Shown piece after piece: positions 26,921 to 36,386 of a stretch of 64,000 nucleotides of DNA (positions are counted from its first letter, which is position 1; each line of letters begins with the position of its first letter). The notes below the pieces were generated by a model. The model had not been told where the DNA came from, ran no database searches, and worked only from the letters and a program-made list of their open reading frames with translations. Source of the stretch: Bifidobacterium tibiigranuli (GTDB lineage Bacteria > Actinomycetota > Actinomycetes > Actinomycetales > Bifidobacteriaceae); NCBI RefSeq assembly GCF_009371885.1, contig NZ_QLZA01000001.1, positions 294,893 to 358,892 of the forward strand, given 5' to 3'. A program made the translations under genes and the position numbers.

Positions 26921-26957
26921 AGAAGCCCTCCCGATCAGTGTGATCGGGAGGGCTTCT
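26921..26957. terminator. Bidirectional terminator between hydrolase and tal
   Basis: AGAAGCCCTCCCGATCA (26921-26937) pairs perfectly with TGATCGGGAGGGCTTCT (26941-26957): a 17-bp stem with a 3-base loop. It lies between two convergent genes and can serve both. Confidence 0.85.
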
Positions 26958-27033
26958 CTGATATTGAGCCGAATCGTGAGATTCAGGCCGCTACTTCATC
27001 AGTGCATCAAGTGCACCACATGCGTCAGACGTA

Positions 27034-28137
27034 TCAGGCGTTGACGCGGTCGATGCCGGCCTGGGTGTCGGAAAGCACCGAATCCCAGGAGGCGATGAAG
27101 GAGGCGACGCCGTCGGCTTCGAGCTTGTCGGTGACCTGCTTGATGTCGATGCCCAGCTCGGCGAGCTTGTCCATGACGGCCTTGCTCTCCGCGTAGGTGC
27201 CCTCAATCGAAGGCGCGCCATCGCCGTGGTCAGCGAGGGCGTTCAGCGTCTTCTCCGGCATGGTGTTGACGATAAGCGGGGCGACCAGCTCATCGACATA
27301 CTTGCAGTCGGAGTAGGCTGCGTTCTTGGTGCCGGTGGAGGCCCAGAGCGGACGCTGCTTCTTGGCACCCTTGGCTTCGAGGCCAGCCCAGCGCGGATCC
27401 GCGGCGAACTTCTTCTCGAAGAGCTCGTAGGCGAGGCGGGCGTTGGCTACAGCAGCCTTGCCTTCCAGAGCCTTGGCCTCATCGGAGCCGTTCTCCTCAA
27501 GCAGCTTGTCAACCGCGGTATCGACGCGGGAGACGAAGAAGGAGGCGACGGAGCCGATGTGCTTCAGGTCGTGACCATTGGCCGCAGCCTGCGCGATGCC
27601 CTCGATGAAGGCGTCGATGACCTGCTCATAGCGCTCGAGTGAGAAGATCAGGGTGACGTTCACCGAAATGCCCTTGGAGAGCGTGGCGGTGATGGCCGGA
27701 AGGCCTTCGAGCGTTGCCGGGATCTTGATCATCGCGTTCGGGCGGTTGACCTTCTCCCACAGCTCGACAGCCTGGGTCTTGGTGTTCTCAGTGTCGTGCG
27801 CCAGACGAGGATCGACCTCGATGGACACGCGGCCGTCAACGAAATCGGTCTTCTCGGCGACTTCGCGGAAGATGTCGGTGGCGTTGCGCACATCAGTGGT
27901 GGTGAGCTCGCGCACGGCGGTCTCCACGTCGACCTTGCCCAGCTCCTTGAGCTGTGCGTCGTACGGGCCGACCTGGCTCAGGGCCTTCTGGAAGATGGAG
28001 GGGTTAGTGGTCACACCGACAACGTTCTTGTTGGCGATGAGATCCTGCAGCGAGCCGGACTCGATGCGGGTGCGGGACAGATCGTCCAGCCAGATCGAGA
28101 CGCCGGAATCGCTGGTGCGCTGCGTTGCTTCAGTCAT
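27034..28137 (-). CDS. tal: Transaldolase
   Basis: A 367-residue enzyme of the pentose phosphate and bifid pathways, moving dihydroxyacetone units between sugar phosphates through a Schiff base. Family signatures: GVTTNPSIFQKA near residue 41, the catalytic Lys138 in MIKIPAT, NVTLIFSLERYEQV, and SVASFFVSRVD. Length fits the actinobacterial type. AAGGAG precedes the start by 8 bases. It lies 106 bases downstream of tkt on the same strand; a very stable hairpin in the gap suggests that tal is expressed at a different level. Confidence 0.97.
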   Translation of the reverse strand: MTEATQRTSDSGVSIWLDDLSRTRIESGSLQDLIANKNVVGVTTNPSIFQKALSQVGPYDAQLKELGKVDVETAVRELTTTDVRNATDIFREVAEKTDFVDGRVSIEVDPRLAHDTENTKTQAVELWEKVNRPNAMIKIPATLEGLPAITATLSKGISVNVTLIFSLERYEQVIDAFIEGIAQAAANGHDLKHIGSVASFFVSRVDTAVDKLLEENGSDEAKALEGKAAVANARLAYELFEKKFAADPRWAGLEAKGAKKQRPLWASTGTKNAAYSDCKYVDELVAPLIVNTMPEKTLNALADHGDGAPSIEGTYAESKAVMDKLAELGIDIKQVTDKLEADGVASFIASWDSVLSDTQAGIDRVNA

Positions 28138-28190
28138 ATTGTTTATCTCCTTATTCCAAACCAGATGCTGGTATGGGTAAATATTTCAAG

Positions 28191-28232
28191 GTCGGGGGCC
28201 GCCGCCAAACATTTCGGGCGGCGGCCCCCGAC
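28191..28232 (-). terminator. Hairpin between tkt and tal
   Basis: GTCGGGGGCCGCCGCC (28191-28206) pairs perfectly with GGCGGCGGCCCCCGAC (28217-28232); loop of 10 bases. On the transcribed (minus) strand it begins 12 bases after the tkt stop and is followed by an A/T-rich stretch. It may be a partial terminator or an mRNA-processing/stability element that protects the tkt part of the transcript. Confidence 0.7.
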
Positions 28233-28243
28233 TGGTTGCTCAA

Positions 28244-30343
28244 TCAGGCCTTGGCCTCGGCGATGGAAGCCTTGGCGGCTGCTACAACGTGCTCGGCGTC
28301 GATGCCCAGATCAATCATGTTCTGAGCGCCATCGCCCTGCAGGCCGAAGGTCTCGATGGAAACGGCCTTGCCGTAAGCGCCGAGGTACTTGTACCACGGC
28401 ATGGCGATGCCGGCCTCGACCGAGACGCGGGCCTTGACGGCCTTAGGCAGCACGGACTCCTTGTAGTCCTCATCCTGCTCCTCGAACCATTCGGTGGAGG
28501 GGACGGAGACGACGCGGGCCTTGGTGCCTTCGTCTGCCAGGGTCTTGGCGGCGGCGACGGCCCACTGAACCTCGGAGCCGGTTGCCAGGATAATGACGTC
28601 CGGAGTGCCTTCGGTGTCGACGAGCACATAAGCGCCCTTCTTCACACCTTCCTTGGCCTTCTCGGCGGTCTCGGCAAGCGTCGGGACGCCCTGACGGGTC
28701 AGGATCATGGCGGTGGGCAGGGTGTTGTCCTTCTCGAAGAAGGCGCGATAGGCTTCGGTCGTCTCGTACTCATCGGCCGGACGAACGACCTCGACCTGCG
28801 GTATGGCGCGGAAGGCGGCCAGATGCTCGATCGGCTGATGGGTCGGGCCGTCCTCACCGAGGGCCACGGAATCGTGGGTCCACACGTAGAGGTTCGGAAT
28901 CTCCATCAGCGCGGCGAGACGCACCGAAGGACGCTCGTAGTCGGAGAACTGGAAGAAGGTGCCGTTGAACGGACGGGTGTCCGAGCCGAGCAGGATGCCA
29001 TTGGTGATGGCTCCCATCGCGAACTCGCGCACGCCGAAGTGCAGCTGGCGGCCGTACTCGGAGACCTCAGGCCACGTCTTGGTCGCATCGGCGTCGGGGC
29101 CGAAGGACTTGGCGCCCTTGATGTTGGTGTTGTTCGAACCGCCGAGATCGGCAGAGCCGCCCCACAGCTCGGGCATGACCGCCGCGATGGCGTTGAGCAC
29201 AGCGCCGGAGGCCTTGCGGGTGGCGACCTTGGAACCGGCCTCGAAGGAGGCTTCCAGATCGTCGATGGCCTTGTCGAAGCCTTCGGGCAGCTCGCCGGCC
29301 TTGATGCGCTCGTACAGCGCAGCCTTGTCGGGATTGATATGCTTCCAGGCTTCGAGCTTCTCGTCCCACTCCTTGTGAGCCTCAGCGCCACGTTCGCCAA
29401 CCTTGCGTGCGTGGGCCAGAGCCTCATCATCGATGGGGAAGTCGACCTCAGGGTCGAAGCCGAGAATCTTCTTAAGTCCGGCAATCGGCTCTGCGCCGAG
29501 CTTGGATCCGTGGGAGGATTCGTCGTTGGTCTTGCCCGGGGTGGGCCATGCGATCAGGCTGTCGACCTTGATGAACTTCGGGCGATCGGTGACCTGCTCG
29601 GCCTTGTCGAGGGCCGCAGCCAGCGCCGCAGTATCCTCCTTGTAGGAGCCGTCAGGCTGGATGAAGCTCACTTCGTCGGTGTACCATCCGTACGCTTCGT
29701 AGCGCTTGAGGATGTCCTCGGAGAAGGTGAGCTTGGTGTCGCCCTCGATCTGGATGTGGTTGGCATCGAAGATCACGGTGAGGTTGCCCAGACCTTGGTT
29801 GCCCGCGAGCGAGCTGGCCTCGGAGGAGACGCCCTCTTCGACATCGCCTTCGCCGCAGATGACCCACACCTTGTGGTCGAAGGGCGAAGTGCCTGCCGGA
29901 GCATCGGGATCGAGCAGACCGCGTTCGAAGCGCTGGCCGTAAGCGAAGCCGACAGCGGAGGCGAGACCCTGGCCCAGCGGGCCGGTGGTCATTTCGATGC
30001 CAGGGGTCAGCCCGACCTCAGGATGGCCTGGAGTACGCGTGTCGGCGCCGCCGCGGAAGTACTTGAGGTCGTCGAGGGTCACGCCATAGCCCGAGAAGAA
30101 AAGCTGCACATACTGTGTGAGCGAGGCGTGGCCTCCGGAGAGGATGAAACGGTCGCGTCCGGCCCACTGGGGGTCGGCAGGATCGTGCTTGATGTAGTGC
30201 TGATAGAGCGTATAGGCCACTGGGGCGAGCGAGATGGGGGAACCGGGATGTCCATGTCCGGCCTTCTCGACTGCGTCGGCGGAGAGGACCTTCGCCATCT
30301 TCACAGCGCGCTCGTCCAAGTCAGACCAAGTGAAATCGGTCAT
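28244..30343 (-). CDS. tkt: Transketolase
   Basis: A 699-residue thiamine-diphosphate enzyme of the pentose phosphate and bifid shunts. Signatures: KAGHGHPGSPISLAP near residue 26, TPGHPEVGLTPGIEMTTGPL, cofactor motif ICGEGDVEEGVSSEAS, then VIFDANHIQIEG, and in the pyrimidine domain TNGILLGSDTRPFNGTFFQF and TWTHDSVALGEDGPTH-like YVWTHDSVALGEDGPTHQP. GGAAGGAAAG precedes the start. With transaldolase and fructose-6-phosphate phosphoketolase (outside this window) it makes the central carbon route of bifidobacteria. Divergent from hrcA across 341 bases. Confidence 0.98.
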   Translation of the reverse strand: MTDFTWSDLDERAVKMAKVLSADAVEKAGHGHPGSPISLAPVAYTLYQHYIKHDPADPQWAGRDRFILSGGHASLTQYVQLFFSGYGVTLDDLKYFRGGADTRTPGHPEVGLTPGIEMTTGPLGQGLASAVGFAYGQRFERGLLDPDAPAGTSPFDHKVWVICGEGDVEEGVSSEASSLAGNQGLGNLTVIFDANHIQIEGDTKLTFSEDILKRYEAYGWYTDEVSFIQPDGSYKEDTAALAAALDKAEQVTDRPKFIKVDSLIAWPTPGKTNDESSHGSKLGAEPIAGLKKILGFDPEVDFPIDDEALAHARKVGERGAEAHKEWDEKLEAWKHINPDKAALYERIKAGELPEGFDKAIDDLEASFEAGSKVATRKASGAVLNAIAAVMPELWGGSADLGGSNNTNIKGAKSFGPDADATKTWPEVSEYGRQLHFGVREFAMGAITNGILLGSDTRPFNGTFFQFSDYERPSVRLAALMEIPNLYVWTHDSVALGEDGPTHQPIEHLAAFRAIPQVEVVRPADEYETTEAYRAFFEKDNTLPTAMILTRQGVPTLAETAEKAKEGVKKGAYVLVDTEGTPDVIILATGSEVQWAVAAAKTLADEGTKARVVSVPSTEWFEEQDEDYKESVLPKAVKARVSVEAGIAMPWYKYLGAYGKAVSIETFGLQGDGAQNMIDLGIDAEHVVAAAKASIAEAKA

Positions 30344-30684
30344 AGGTGATCTACTTTCCTTCCAATATTGCGAGCATCACGCATACGGCTTATGCCGCGG
30401 CATCTATGCCCTCACATTGCACCTTCATGGTAGCTTTCGCAGACGACTTGGCATCGCCGCTATGGCGTGTTTGATCGGGCTGTGGTTTGTGAACGTTCAC
30501 GAAATGCGCATATTTCCACCGAAATCATCCCAGAACGAAAGTATTAGCACTCCGGTTAACCGAGTGCTAATACAATAGACAAGGCAATCCGGCCATCGAA
30601 TCCGTCCAACCGTGCGGATCGAGCGGGACACGCAACGAATACGCAACGGGTATACGGACATAAACGGATACAAGGGAGGGCAGC
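30344..30684. other. Divergent regulatory region between tkt and hrcA
   Basis: These 341 bases carry the CIRCE element for hrcA (30544-30570) on the right and must carry the tkt promoter on the left. No gene is supported here. Confidence 0.5.
30544..30570 (+). promoter_or_regulatory. CIRCE element (HrcA operator)
   Basis: TTAGCACTC-N9-GAGTGCTAA at 30544-30552 and 30562-30570, a perfect match to the CIRCE consensus. It lies 115 bases before hrcA and indicates autoregulation of the hrcA-dnaJ operon by HrcA with derepression on heat stress. Confidence 0.96.
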
Positions 30685-31818
30685 ATGGCGCAGTCACGTC
30701 GCATGATCGTTCTGCGCGCCGTGATAGAGGACTACATCCGCTCCCAGGAGCCGGTGGGTTCGTCCTCGCTGACGAAGCACCACGACTTGGGGGTGAGCTC
30801 GGCCACCGTGCGCAACGACATGGCCGCGCTGGAGGATGAGGGCTACCTCATCCAGCCGCACACCTCCGCCGGGCGCATCCCCACGGAGCAGGGGTACCGC
30901 TATTTCGTGGACCGCCTGTCCACGGTCGTGCCGCTGACGCAAGCCCAGCGCCGGGGAATCGGCCGATTCCTGCAGGGCTCCATCAGTCTGCAGGACACCT
31001 TACAGCGCGCGGCGAGACTGCTGGCGAATATCACCGGGCAAGTGGCGGTGGTCTCTTCGCCTGCGCTGTCCAAGACGACGCTGCGACACGTCGAACTCGT
31101 GCCCATCGCGATGAGCACAGTGCTTGCCGTGATCATCACCGACACCGGCAGCGTGGCCCAGCACACGCTTGACGTGCCGGCGATGCCCGAACGCGAGACC
31201 GTCTCCGCGTTCTCGAACCGCGTCAACGACCAATGCGTGGGGCTTTCCCTCGCCAAGGCCGCCGAGCAGGTGCGTCAGCTGGTTAAGCGCCCGGACATGA
31301 CCGATGTACAGCGCCTGGCGACCGTGCTGGCGCAGGCCTTCGAAAGCATGGCCGAGGACGAGACCGCAGGCGATCTGTATATGGCGGGCACGTCGCGGCT
31401 TGCGCATCGGCGCAGCATCGTCGACCTCGCGCCGCTGTTCGATGCGCTTGAAGAGCAGGTCGTGCTGATGAAGCTCATGAGCTCGCTGAGCGAGGAAAAC
31501 TCCGGCGTGGGGGTGGCAATCGGCTCGGAGACCCACACCCCGGGGCTGATGCACTCGGCCGTGGTGACCAGCGGGTACGGGCACAGCTCGAATGATCTGC
31601 GTGGCGATGTGCAGACGCAAAGGCAGGGCACGGGCACGCAGAATGCCCTGGCTGGCAGCGATCAGCCGGTGGCCTTCGTCGGTTCGATAGGGCCGACGCA
31701 TATGGACTACTCCACGACCATGGCGGCGGTCCGGGCCGTCGCCCGCTACCTGACCGTGCTGGTCTCCCATGATTCCTACGGCGCATATGATGCCGACGAG
31801 CAGGGCGGCGGGAGCTGA
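30685..31818 (+). CDS. hrcA: Heat-inducible transcription repressor HrcA
   Basis: A 377-residue repressor of class I heat-shock genes; it binds CIRCE and depends on GroEL for activity. The N-terminal winged helix has the typical RAVIEDYIRSQEPVGSSSL and SSATVRNDMAALEDEGYL-type segments, followed by HTSAGRIPTEQGYRYFVD. The C-terminus ends with FVGSIGPTHMDYSTTMAAVRAVARYLT, the family hallmark. GGGAGGG precedes the ATG. A perfect CIRCE lies upstream and dnaJ follows. Confidence 0.97.
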   Translation: MAQSRRMIVLRAVIEDYIRSQEPVGSSSLTKHHDLGVSSATVRNDMAALEDEGYLIQPHTSAGRIPTEQGYRYFVDRLSTVVPLTQAQRRGIGRFLQGSISLQDTLQRAARLLANITGQVAVVSSPALSKTTLRHVELVPIAMSTVLAVIITDTGSVAQHTLDVPAMPERETVSAFSNRVNDQCVGLSLAKAAEQVRQLVKRPDMTDVQRLATVLAQAFESMAEDETAGDLYMAGTSRLAHRRSIVDLAPLFDALEEQVVLMKLMSSLSEENSGVGVAIGSETHTPGLMHSAVVTSGYGHSSNDLRGDVQTQRQGTGTQNALAGSDQPVAFVGSIGPTHMDYSTTMAAVRAVARYLTVLVSHDSYGAYDADEQGGGS

Positions 31819-31977
31819 TACCTGCTGGACTTGGCTGGCTGATACGTGCTGACCCAGCCTTATGGCACAATGACTGCGCGAACTAATGACTGCGCGAATA
31901 TGAACCTGTGAATACGATTTATGCAGCTATGGCATGCACATACGTAGACTTGCAAACACCAACCCAAGGATTGAACA

Positions 31978-33126
31978 GTGGCAGATTATTACGAGGTACT
32001 GGGCGTCGAGCGCTCGGCGAACGAGGACGAGATCAAGCGCGCATACCGCAAGATGAGCCGGAAGTATCATCCCGATATCGCCGGCCCGGAATTCGAGGAC
32101 AAGTTCAAGGAGGTCAACAACGCCTATCAGGTGCTGTCCGACCCTGACAAGAAGCGCATGTACGATTCGGGCGTCGACCCTAACGACCCCAATGCGGGCG
32201 GCTACGGCGTGGGCGGCTTCGACATGAACGACATGGGTGACATCTTCGGTCAGTTCTTCGGCGGCGCGTTCGGCGGAGCCTCACAGGGACCCGTTCCGCG
32301 CACCCAGCCGGGCCGCGACTCGCTGGCACGTGTCTCCATCGATCTGAAGACAGCGGTGTTCGGCGGCACGGCGCATGTCAAGATCAACACCTTCGGCCTG
32401 TGCCAGCAGTGCGGCGGATCGGGCTCGGCCAACGGCGAGCAGCCGATGACCTGCCCCGATTGCGGCGGGCGCGGCGTGCGCCAGAAGGTCGTGCGCACCA
32501 TGCTGGGCCAGATGATGACGACGGCTCCCTGCGAGCGCTGCGAAGGTCACGGCACCATCATCACCAATCCATGCCCGGCCTGCATGGGGCACGGCCGCGT
32601 GCGCACCACGCGCGAGGTCGGCGTCACCATCCCCGCCGGCATCGCCGATGACGCCCGGCTGCGCCTTGCCAATCAGGGCGAAGTGGGCGAAGGCGGCGGC
32701 GCGGCCGGAGACCTGTACATCGATATCCGCGTCAAGGCCGACAAGCGTTTCACCCGCGATGGCGACGATCTGCACTGCTGGATTCAGATTCCGATGAGCT
32801 GGGCGGTGCTGGGCCATGATCTCGACATCGACACCTTCGACGGCGAGGAGACGCTTTCCATTCCCGCCGGCTGCCAGCCTGAGCAGACGGTGATGCTCAA
32901 AGGGCTTGGCGTGACCCGCATGCGGCGCGGCGACGAACGCGGCGACCTGGTCGCGCACATCGGCGTGCACATTCCCACCAAGCTCGGTGACGACGAGCGT
33001 GATCTCATCGAACGCTTCGCGAACTCGCATGACACGGATTCGCAGCATATCGCGCAAAGCTCGAAGCCTGCCGCAGGTAGTGCCAAGAAGGGCTTCTTCG
33101 GGAAATTGAAGGATGCGCTGAGCTAG
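31978..33126 (+). CDS. dnaJ: Chaperone DnaJ (second DnaJ type, HrcA-linked)
   Basis: A 382-residue Hsp40 cochaperone that stimulates DnaK. J domain at residues 1-70 with the HPD tripeptide (31-33), a Gly/Phe-rich linker, four zinc-binding repeats (CQQCGGSG, CPDCGGRG, CERCEGHG, CPACMGHG), and the C-terminal substrate domains. Start is GTG 31978 with AAGGA about 8 bases ahead. It lies 159 bases after hrcA; the hrcA-dnaJ2 arrangement is typical for actinobacteria. A hairpin with a T-run follows the stop. Confidence 0.96.
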   Translation: MADYYEVLGVERSANEDEIKRAYRKMSRKYHPDIAGPEFEDKFKEVNNAYQVLSDPDKKRMYDSGVDPNDPNAGGYGVGGFDMNDMGDIFGQFFGGAFGGASQGPVPRTQPGRDSLARVSIDLKTAVFGGTAHVKINTFGLCQQCGGSGSANGEQPMTCPDCGGRGVRQKVVRTMLGQMMTTAPCERCEGHGTIITNPCPACMGHGRVRTTREVGVTIPAGIADDARLRLANQGEVGEGGGAAGDLYIDIRVKADKRFTRDGDDLHCWIQIPMSWAVLGHDLDIDTFDGEETLSIPAGCQPEQTVMLKGLGVTRMRRGDERGDLVAHIGVHIPTKLGDDERDLIERFANSHDTDSQHIAQSSKPAAGSAKKGFFGKLKDALS

Positions 33127-33139
33127 CTGGATTGTGAGT

Positions 33140-33186
33140 TTGGCTCACACTTTTTGATCGCGTTGGAAAAAGTGTGAGCCAATTTT
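33140..33186 (+). terminator. Terminator after dnaJ
   Basis: TTGGCTCACACTTTTT (33140-33155) pairs with AAAAAGTGTGAGCCAA (33167-33182); a 16-bp perfect stem followed by TTTT. Also suits the convergent gene on the minus strand. Confidence 0.9.
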
Positions 33187-33193
33187 ATACCTC

Positions 33194-33982
33194 TTACAGC
33201 AACGAGCGGCACATCGCCCGATACTCGCTCACGTAGCCGCCGCCGAAGAAGACGCAGTGGCCTGCGATGGGGTAGAGCTGCCAGAGCGTGACACGGTCCT
33301 GGTACCCGGCTTTCAGCGGATGCGCCGACTGATAGCCGTCGAGAATCTCGTGCAGATATGACATGCCGAACAAGTGCAGCATCGCCAAATCCTCCTCGCG
33401 ATGCCCACCGTGCGCCGCCGGATCGATGAGCACAGCCTCGCTCTGCCCGCGATCGGAAGTCCACATCACATTGCCGCTCCATAGATCGCCATGAATGCGC
33501 GCCGGCTTGTCGTCAGCCGCGCGCCCCAGCAATTCCGTGAGCTTATCGACGATGCGCTGGGTGAGCTCGAGATCGCCCTGATTGAGCGTGCCACGCCTGA
33601 CGCCCAGCTGCACCATGGGCAGCAGCCGGCCTTGCCCGTAATAGGTGGCCGGATCGCTCCATTCGCCGGTATCCATCGGCACCGGGTCCTGCAACGGCCC
33701 GAAATAGCACGTGCCGGTATAGCCTTCAGGCGCGGAGCCGAAATACGGCGCGCCCGCATCGTGCATATGCGCCAGCGCCACGCCGAAATCGTGCGCGGCC
33801 TTGGGCGTGGGGGAGGAGGAGTTCACCCGCTCGATGTCAAGCCAGTCACGCCCCCAACCAAGCACTTCGACCACGCGCGGGCCGCCTTGCGCCTGCGCCT
33901 GACCGAGCCACTGCAATCCGCGGCCTTCGCATTCGAAGAATCCTTCAGGCGCATAGCCTCTGCTTTTACGATACTTGTTCAT
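33194..33982 (-). CDS. Fructosamine kinase family protein
   Basis: A 262-residue kinase-like protein of the fructosamine/ketosamine-3-kinase family (aminoglycoside phosphotransferase fold). Catalytic loop RIHGDLWSGNVMW with Asp166 and Asn171, and the Mg-binding Asp187 in LIDPAAHGGHREEDLAM. The family phosphorylates glycated amines so that they decompose (protein repair) or acts on low-molecular-weight ketosamines. The start at 33982 has GGGAGGCG 6 bases before; a longer frame from 34084 has no such site. Somewhat shorter than typical (about 290 residues), with a reduced N-lobe. Confidence 0.88.
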   Translation of the reverse strand: MNKYRKSRGYAPEGFFECEGRGLQWLGQAQAQGGPRVVEVLGWGRDWLDIERVNSSSPTPKAAHDFGVALAHMHDAGAPYFGSAPEGYTGTCYFGPLQDPVPMDTGEWSDPATYYGQGRLLPMVQLGVRRGTLNQGDLELTQRIVDKLTELLGRAADDKPARIHGDLWSGNVMWTSDRGQSEAVLIDPAAHGGHREEDLAMLHLFGMSYLHEILDGYQSAHPLKAGYQDRVTLWQLYPIAGHCVFFGGGYVSEYRAMCRSLL

Positions 33983-34240
33983 CGGAACGCCTCCCTGCCT
34001 TGTCCTGCTTTCATTGTGTGCATGAGAGACGACAATCGCCCTAAGGCATCTGCGTATAGCAGAGCGCGGATCGGCCTCGCGCATGCGATGCTGCTGCCCT
34101 GTCGCTGCGGTGCTGCATGCGATGCATATGGCCGAACTGATTCTTATCGAAATCTTAGGGCATCACCGGTAGTATGGTCGCAGCGGTGAGAAAAACTGAG
34201 TAATGAATAGTTACTGAATAGCAATGAATAAAGAGGGATT

Positions 34241-35119
34241 ATGAATTTCTTCCAGGCGATCATCCTAGGACTGGTGCAGGCGTTGACCGAGTATCTGCCG
34301 GTCTCCTCAAGCGCCCACATTCGCATCATCGGCGACTTGATGCTCGGGCATGACCCCGGGGCCGCGTTCACCGCCATCATCCAGTTCGGCACCGAATTCG
34401 CCGTGCTGCTGTACTTCCGCCACGACATCGCGCGCATCCTGAGCCACTGGTTCGGCTGCCTGTTCGGGCGCAACGGCAAGGACTTCAAGTCCCGCATGGG
34501 CTCGGGCGACAAGGACGCTTCGCTGGGCTGGTACATCATCATCGGCACCATCCCGATCGTGCTTGCGGGCGTGCTGTTCAAAAGCACCATCGAGACGACG
34601 CTGCGCAATCTGTGGATCACGGTGACCGTGCTCATCGTCTTCGGCGTCCTGCTGTGGATTACCGATGCCCGCTCGCGCCAGGTCAAAACCATTGACGACA
34701 TGAACACGAAAGAGGCGATTGCGTTCGGCATCGGCCAGATGCTGGCCCTCATCCCCGGCGTCTCGCGCTCCGGCGGCACCATCACCTTCGGGCGCGCCAT
34801 GGGCTACACCCGTGAGGCGGCTGTGCGCGTCAGCTTCCTGATGGCGATTCCGGCCGTGTTCGGCGCGGGCATCCTCGAAGCGATTTCCGCGGTTTCCGAT
34901 CTGAGCGATCCGGCCGTGGCAGCGACCTTCCCCGGCTGGACTGCCACGATAGCCGCGACGATTGTCAGCTTCCTCGTGGGATACGTCGTGATCATCGGAT
35001 TCCTGAAGTTCGTCTCCACCTTCTCGTACCGCGCATTCGCGATCTACCGCATCGTGCTGGCCGTGGTGGTGGCAATTCTGCTGATCACCGGCGCACTGCC
35101 TGCCGTAGCAGGAGCGTGA
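34241..35119 (+). CDS. uppP: Undecaprenyl-diphosphatase
   Basis: A 292-residue membrane enzyme (BacA/UppP) that dephosphorylates undecaprenyl diphosphate outside the membrane to recycle the lipid carrier of peptidoglycan synthesis; overexpression gives bacitracin resistance. Signature: QALTEYLPVSSSAH with Glu17, Ser24 and His26, and PGVSRSGGT with the catalytic Arg. About eight hydrophobic helices. AGAGGG precedes the ATG. Monocistronic, closed by a strong terminator. Confidence 0.97.
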   Translation: MNFFQAIILGLVQALTEYLPVSSSAHIRIIGDLMLGHDPGAAFTAIIQFGTEFAVLLYFRHDIARILSHWFGCLFGRNGKDFKSRMGSGDKDASLGWYIIIGTIPIVLAGVLFKSTIETTLRNLWITVTVLIVFGVLLWITDARSRQVKTIDDMNTKEAIAFGIGQMLALIPGVSRSGGTITFGRAMGYTREAAVRVSFLMAIPAVFGAGILEAISAVSDLSDPAVAATFPGWTATIAATIVSFLVGYVVIIGFLKFVSTFSYRAFAIYRIVLAVVVAILLITGALPAVAGA

Positions 35120-35172
35120 CGGGTGTGCGCATGACGGGCTGCTAATCTAGCGGCTCATCGCTGGCACTGGCT

Positions 35173-35214
35173 ACGGCGGGGTACGAGGAATAATCCTCGT
35201 ACCCCGCCGTTTTT
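35173..35214 (+). terminator. Terminator after uppP
   Basis: ACGGCGGGGTACGAGGA (35173-35189) pairs with TCCTCGTACCCCGCCGT (35194-35210): 17 bp, 4-base loop, followed by TTTT. Convergent genes on both sides may share it. Confidence 0.93.
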
Positions 35215-35232
35215 CATGCCCTTTGCTTACCG

Positions 35233-36066
35233 CTACTCGCCCATGTGCGAGAGAAAATCCTCCGCTTCCTTGACCAGCATCTCGGCCTGCGGCGTTCCTA
35301 TATCGGCCAGCGCGCGGGCATTCTGCTCGCTGTCATACTCATGCTCAAGGCGCTCGACGTACTCGGCCAGATCATCGTTGCAATGAGTCAGCACGGAGGC
35401 CTGCGCCTTCCACGCCTGCGCCTTCTGCGGCAGATCGCCCTGATCGAGCTCGACGCCGAGTCTGCCGGAAAGATGATGAAGCATCTGCAGCGTGGCCTGG
35501 GCGCATTCGTCGCTGCCGAGATACTGCGGAATCGAGGCCCAGATCGTGCTGGCATCGAATCCCTCGTTGCAAGCCAGTGCGTCAAGCACGGTGGTGATGC
35601 CGACCGGGCCGTTGTATTCCCGGTCCATATCGCAGCGGCAGTCCGTGTCCGACTCGTCAATCGGCAGCGGGCGGGTATGCGGGCAGTCGGCGAACATCGA
35701 GCCCAGGGTCACGATATGGTCAACGTCGAATTCCTCGGCGATGTGCATGCTCTGATGGCAGTACTCGACCCAGCGATAGTTGGGTTCGGGGGCGATCTGT
35801 GCGAAGACGTGGGTGCCGGGATTGATGGCGATGTCATAGAAGGTGGTCTGCGGCCACAGGATGCGCCGTCTGCCGGCCACCGTGCACGACATCGGCCGCG
35901 TCACCTGATAGTCGTAGTAGCCGTCGCATCGGATGTGGCGCACCTCGGTCGCATCATAGCGTGCAATGAGGTGGCGAATGACGTTGGTGGCCGCCTGACA
36001 GGCGTCATTCCACCCTTCGAAGGCGCATATCATCGCGGTTTTCGGTGTCTTCGCTGCTGCTGTCAT
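35233..36066 (-). CDS. PAC2 family protein
   Basis: A 277-residue protein of the PAC2 (proteasome assembly chaperone 2-like) family, common in actinobacteria; function in bacteria is not known. Recognisable are CAFEGWNDACQAAT near the start, the IVTLGSMFADCPHTRPLP region, YNGPVGITTVLDALA, and IWASIPQYLG. No Shine-Dalgarno sequence is seen; TACATT lies about 10 bases before the ATG on the coding strand, so the mRNA may be leaderless. Confidence 0.85.
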   Translation of the reverse strand: MTAAAKTPKTAMICAFEGWNDACQAATNVIRHLIARYDATEVRHIRCDGYYDYQVTRPMSCTVAGRRRILWPQTTFYDIAINPGTHVFAQIAPEPNYRWVEYCHQSMHIAEEFDVDHIVTLGSMFADCPHTRPLPIDESDTDCRCDMDREYNGPVGITTVLDALACNEGFDASTIWASIPQYLGSDECAQATLQMLHHLSGRLGVELDQGDLPQKAQAWKAQASVLTHCNDDLAEYVERLEHEYDSEQNARALADIGTPQAEMLVKEAEDFLSHMGE

Positions 36067-36386
36067 GTGTTCTAATGTAACCGGTACGTGTTTGCTCTCG
36101 CAGTCTTATGCCATAGGTGAAGCCCGGCATCATGCCTAGCGTCGGGTGCTGGCAGGTGCTACCGGACGAATTCAGGCGCTCCGAGTCGAGGGAAACGCAG
36201 GAATCTGCCCAAGTAATATTCCTGAGCGCTGACACAGAGCGGCTGCGCATCCAAGCTACATGGAACCATGCGAAACTGTTGCAATGAAACGCTTTCTGAC
36301 TTACGACACGCTGGGCTTGCAAATGCCATGGATGTGGTTATAGTAGTGACTCGTGCTTCGGCAGCGGTTAACTGCTGAGAACGCAT

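Noticed and set aside
28289..30349. Open frame of 686 codons on the plus strand opposite transketolase
   Set aside because: It mirrors the tkt codon pattern (GC-rich third positions), has no recognisable motifs, and tkt on the other strand is certain.
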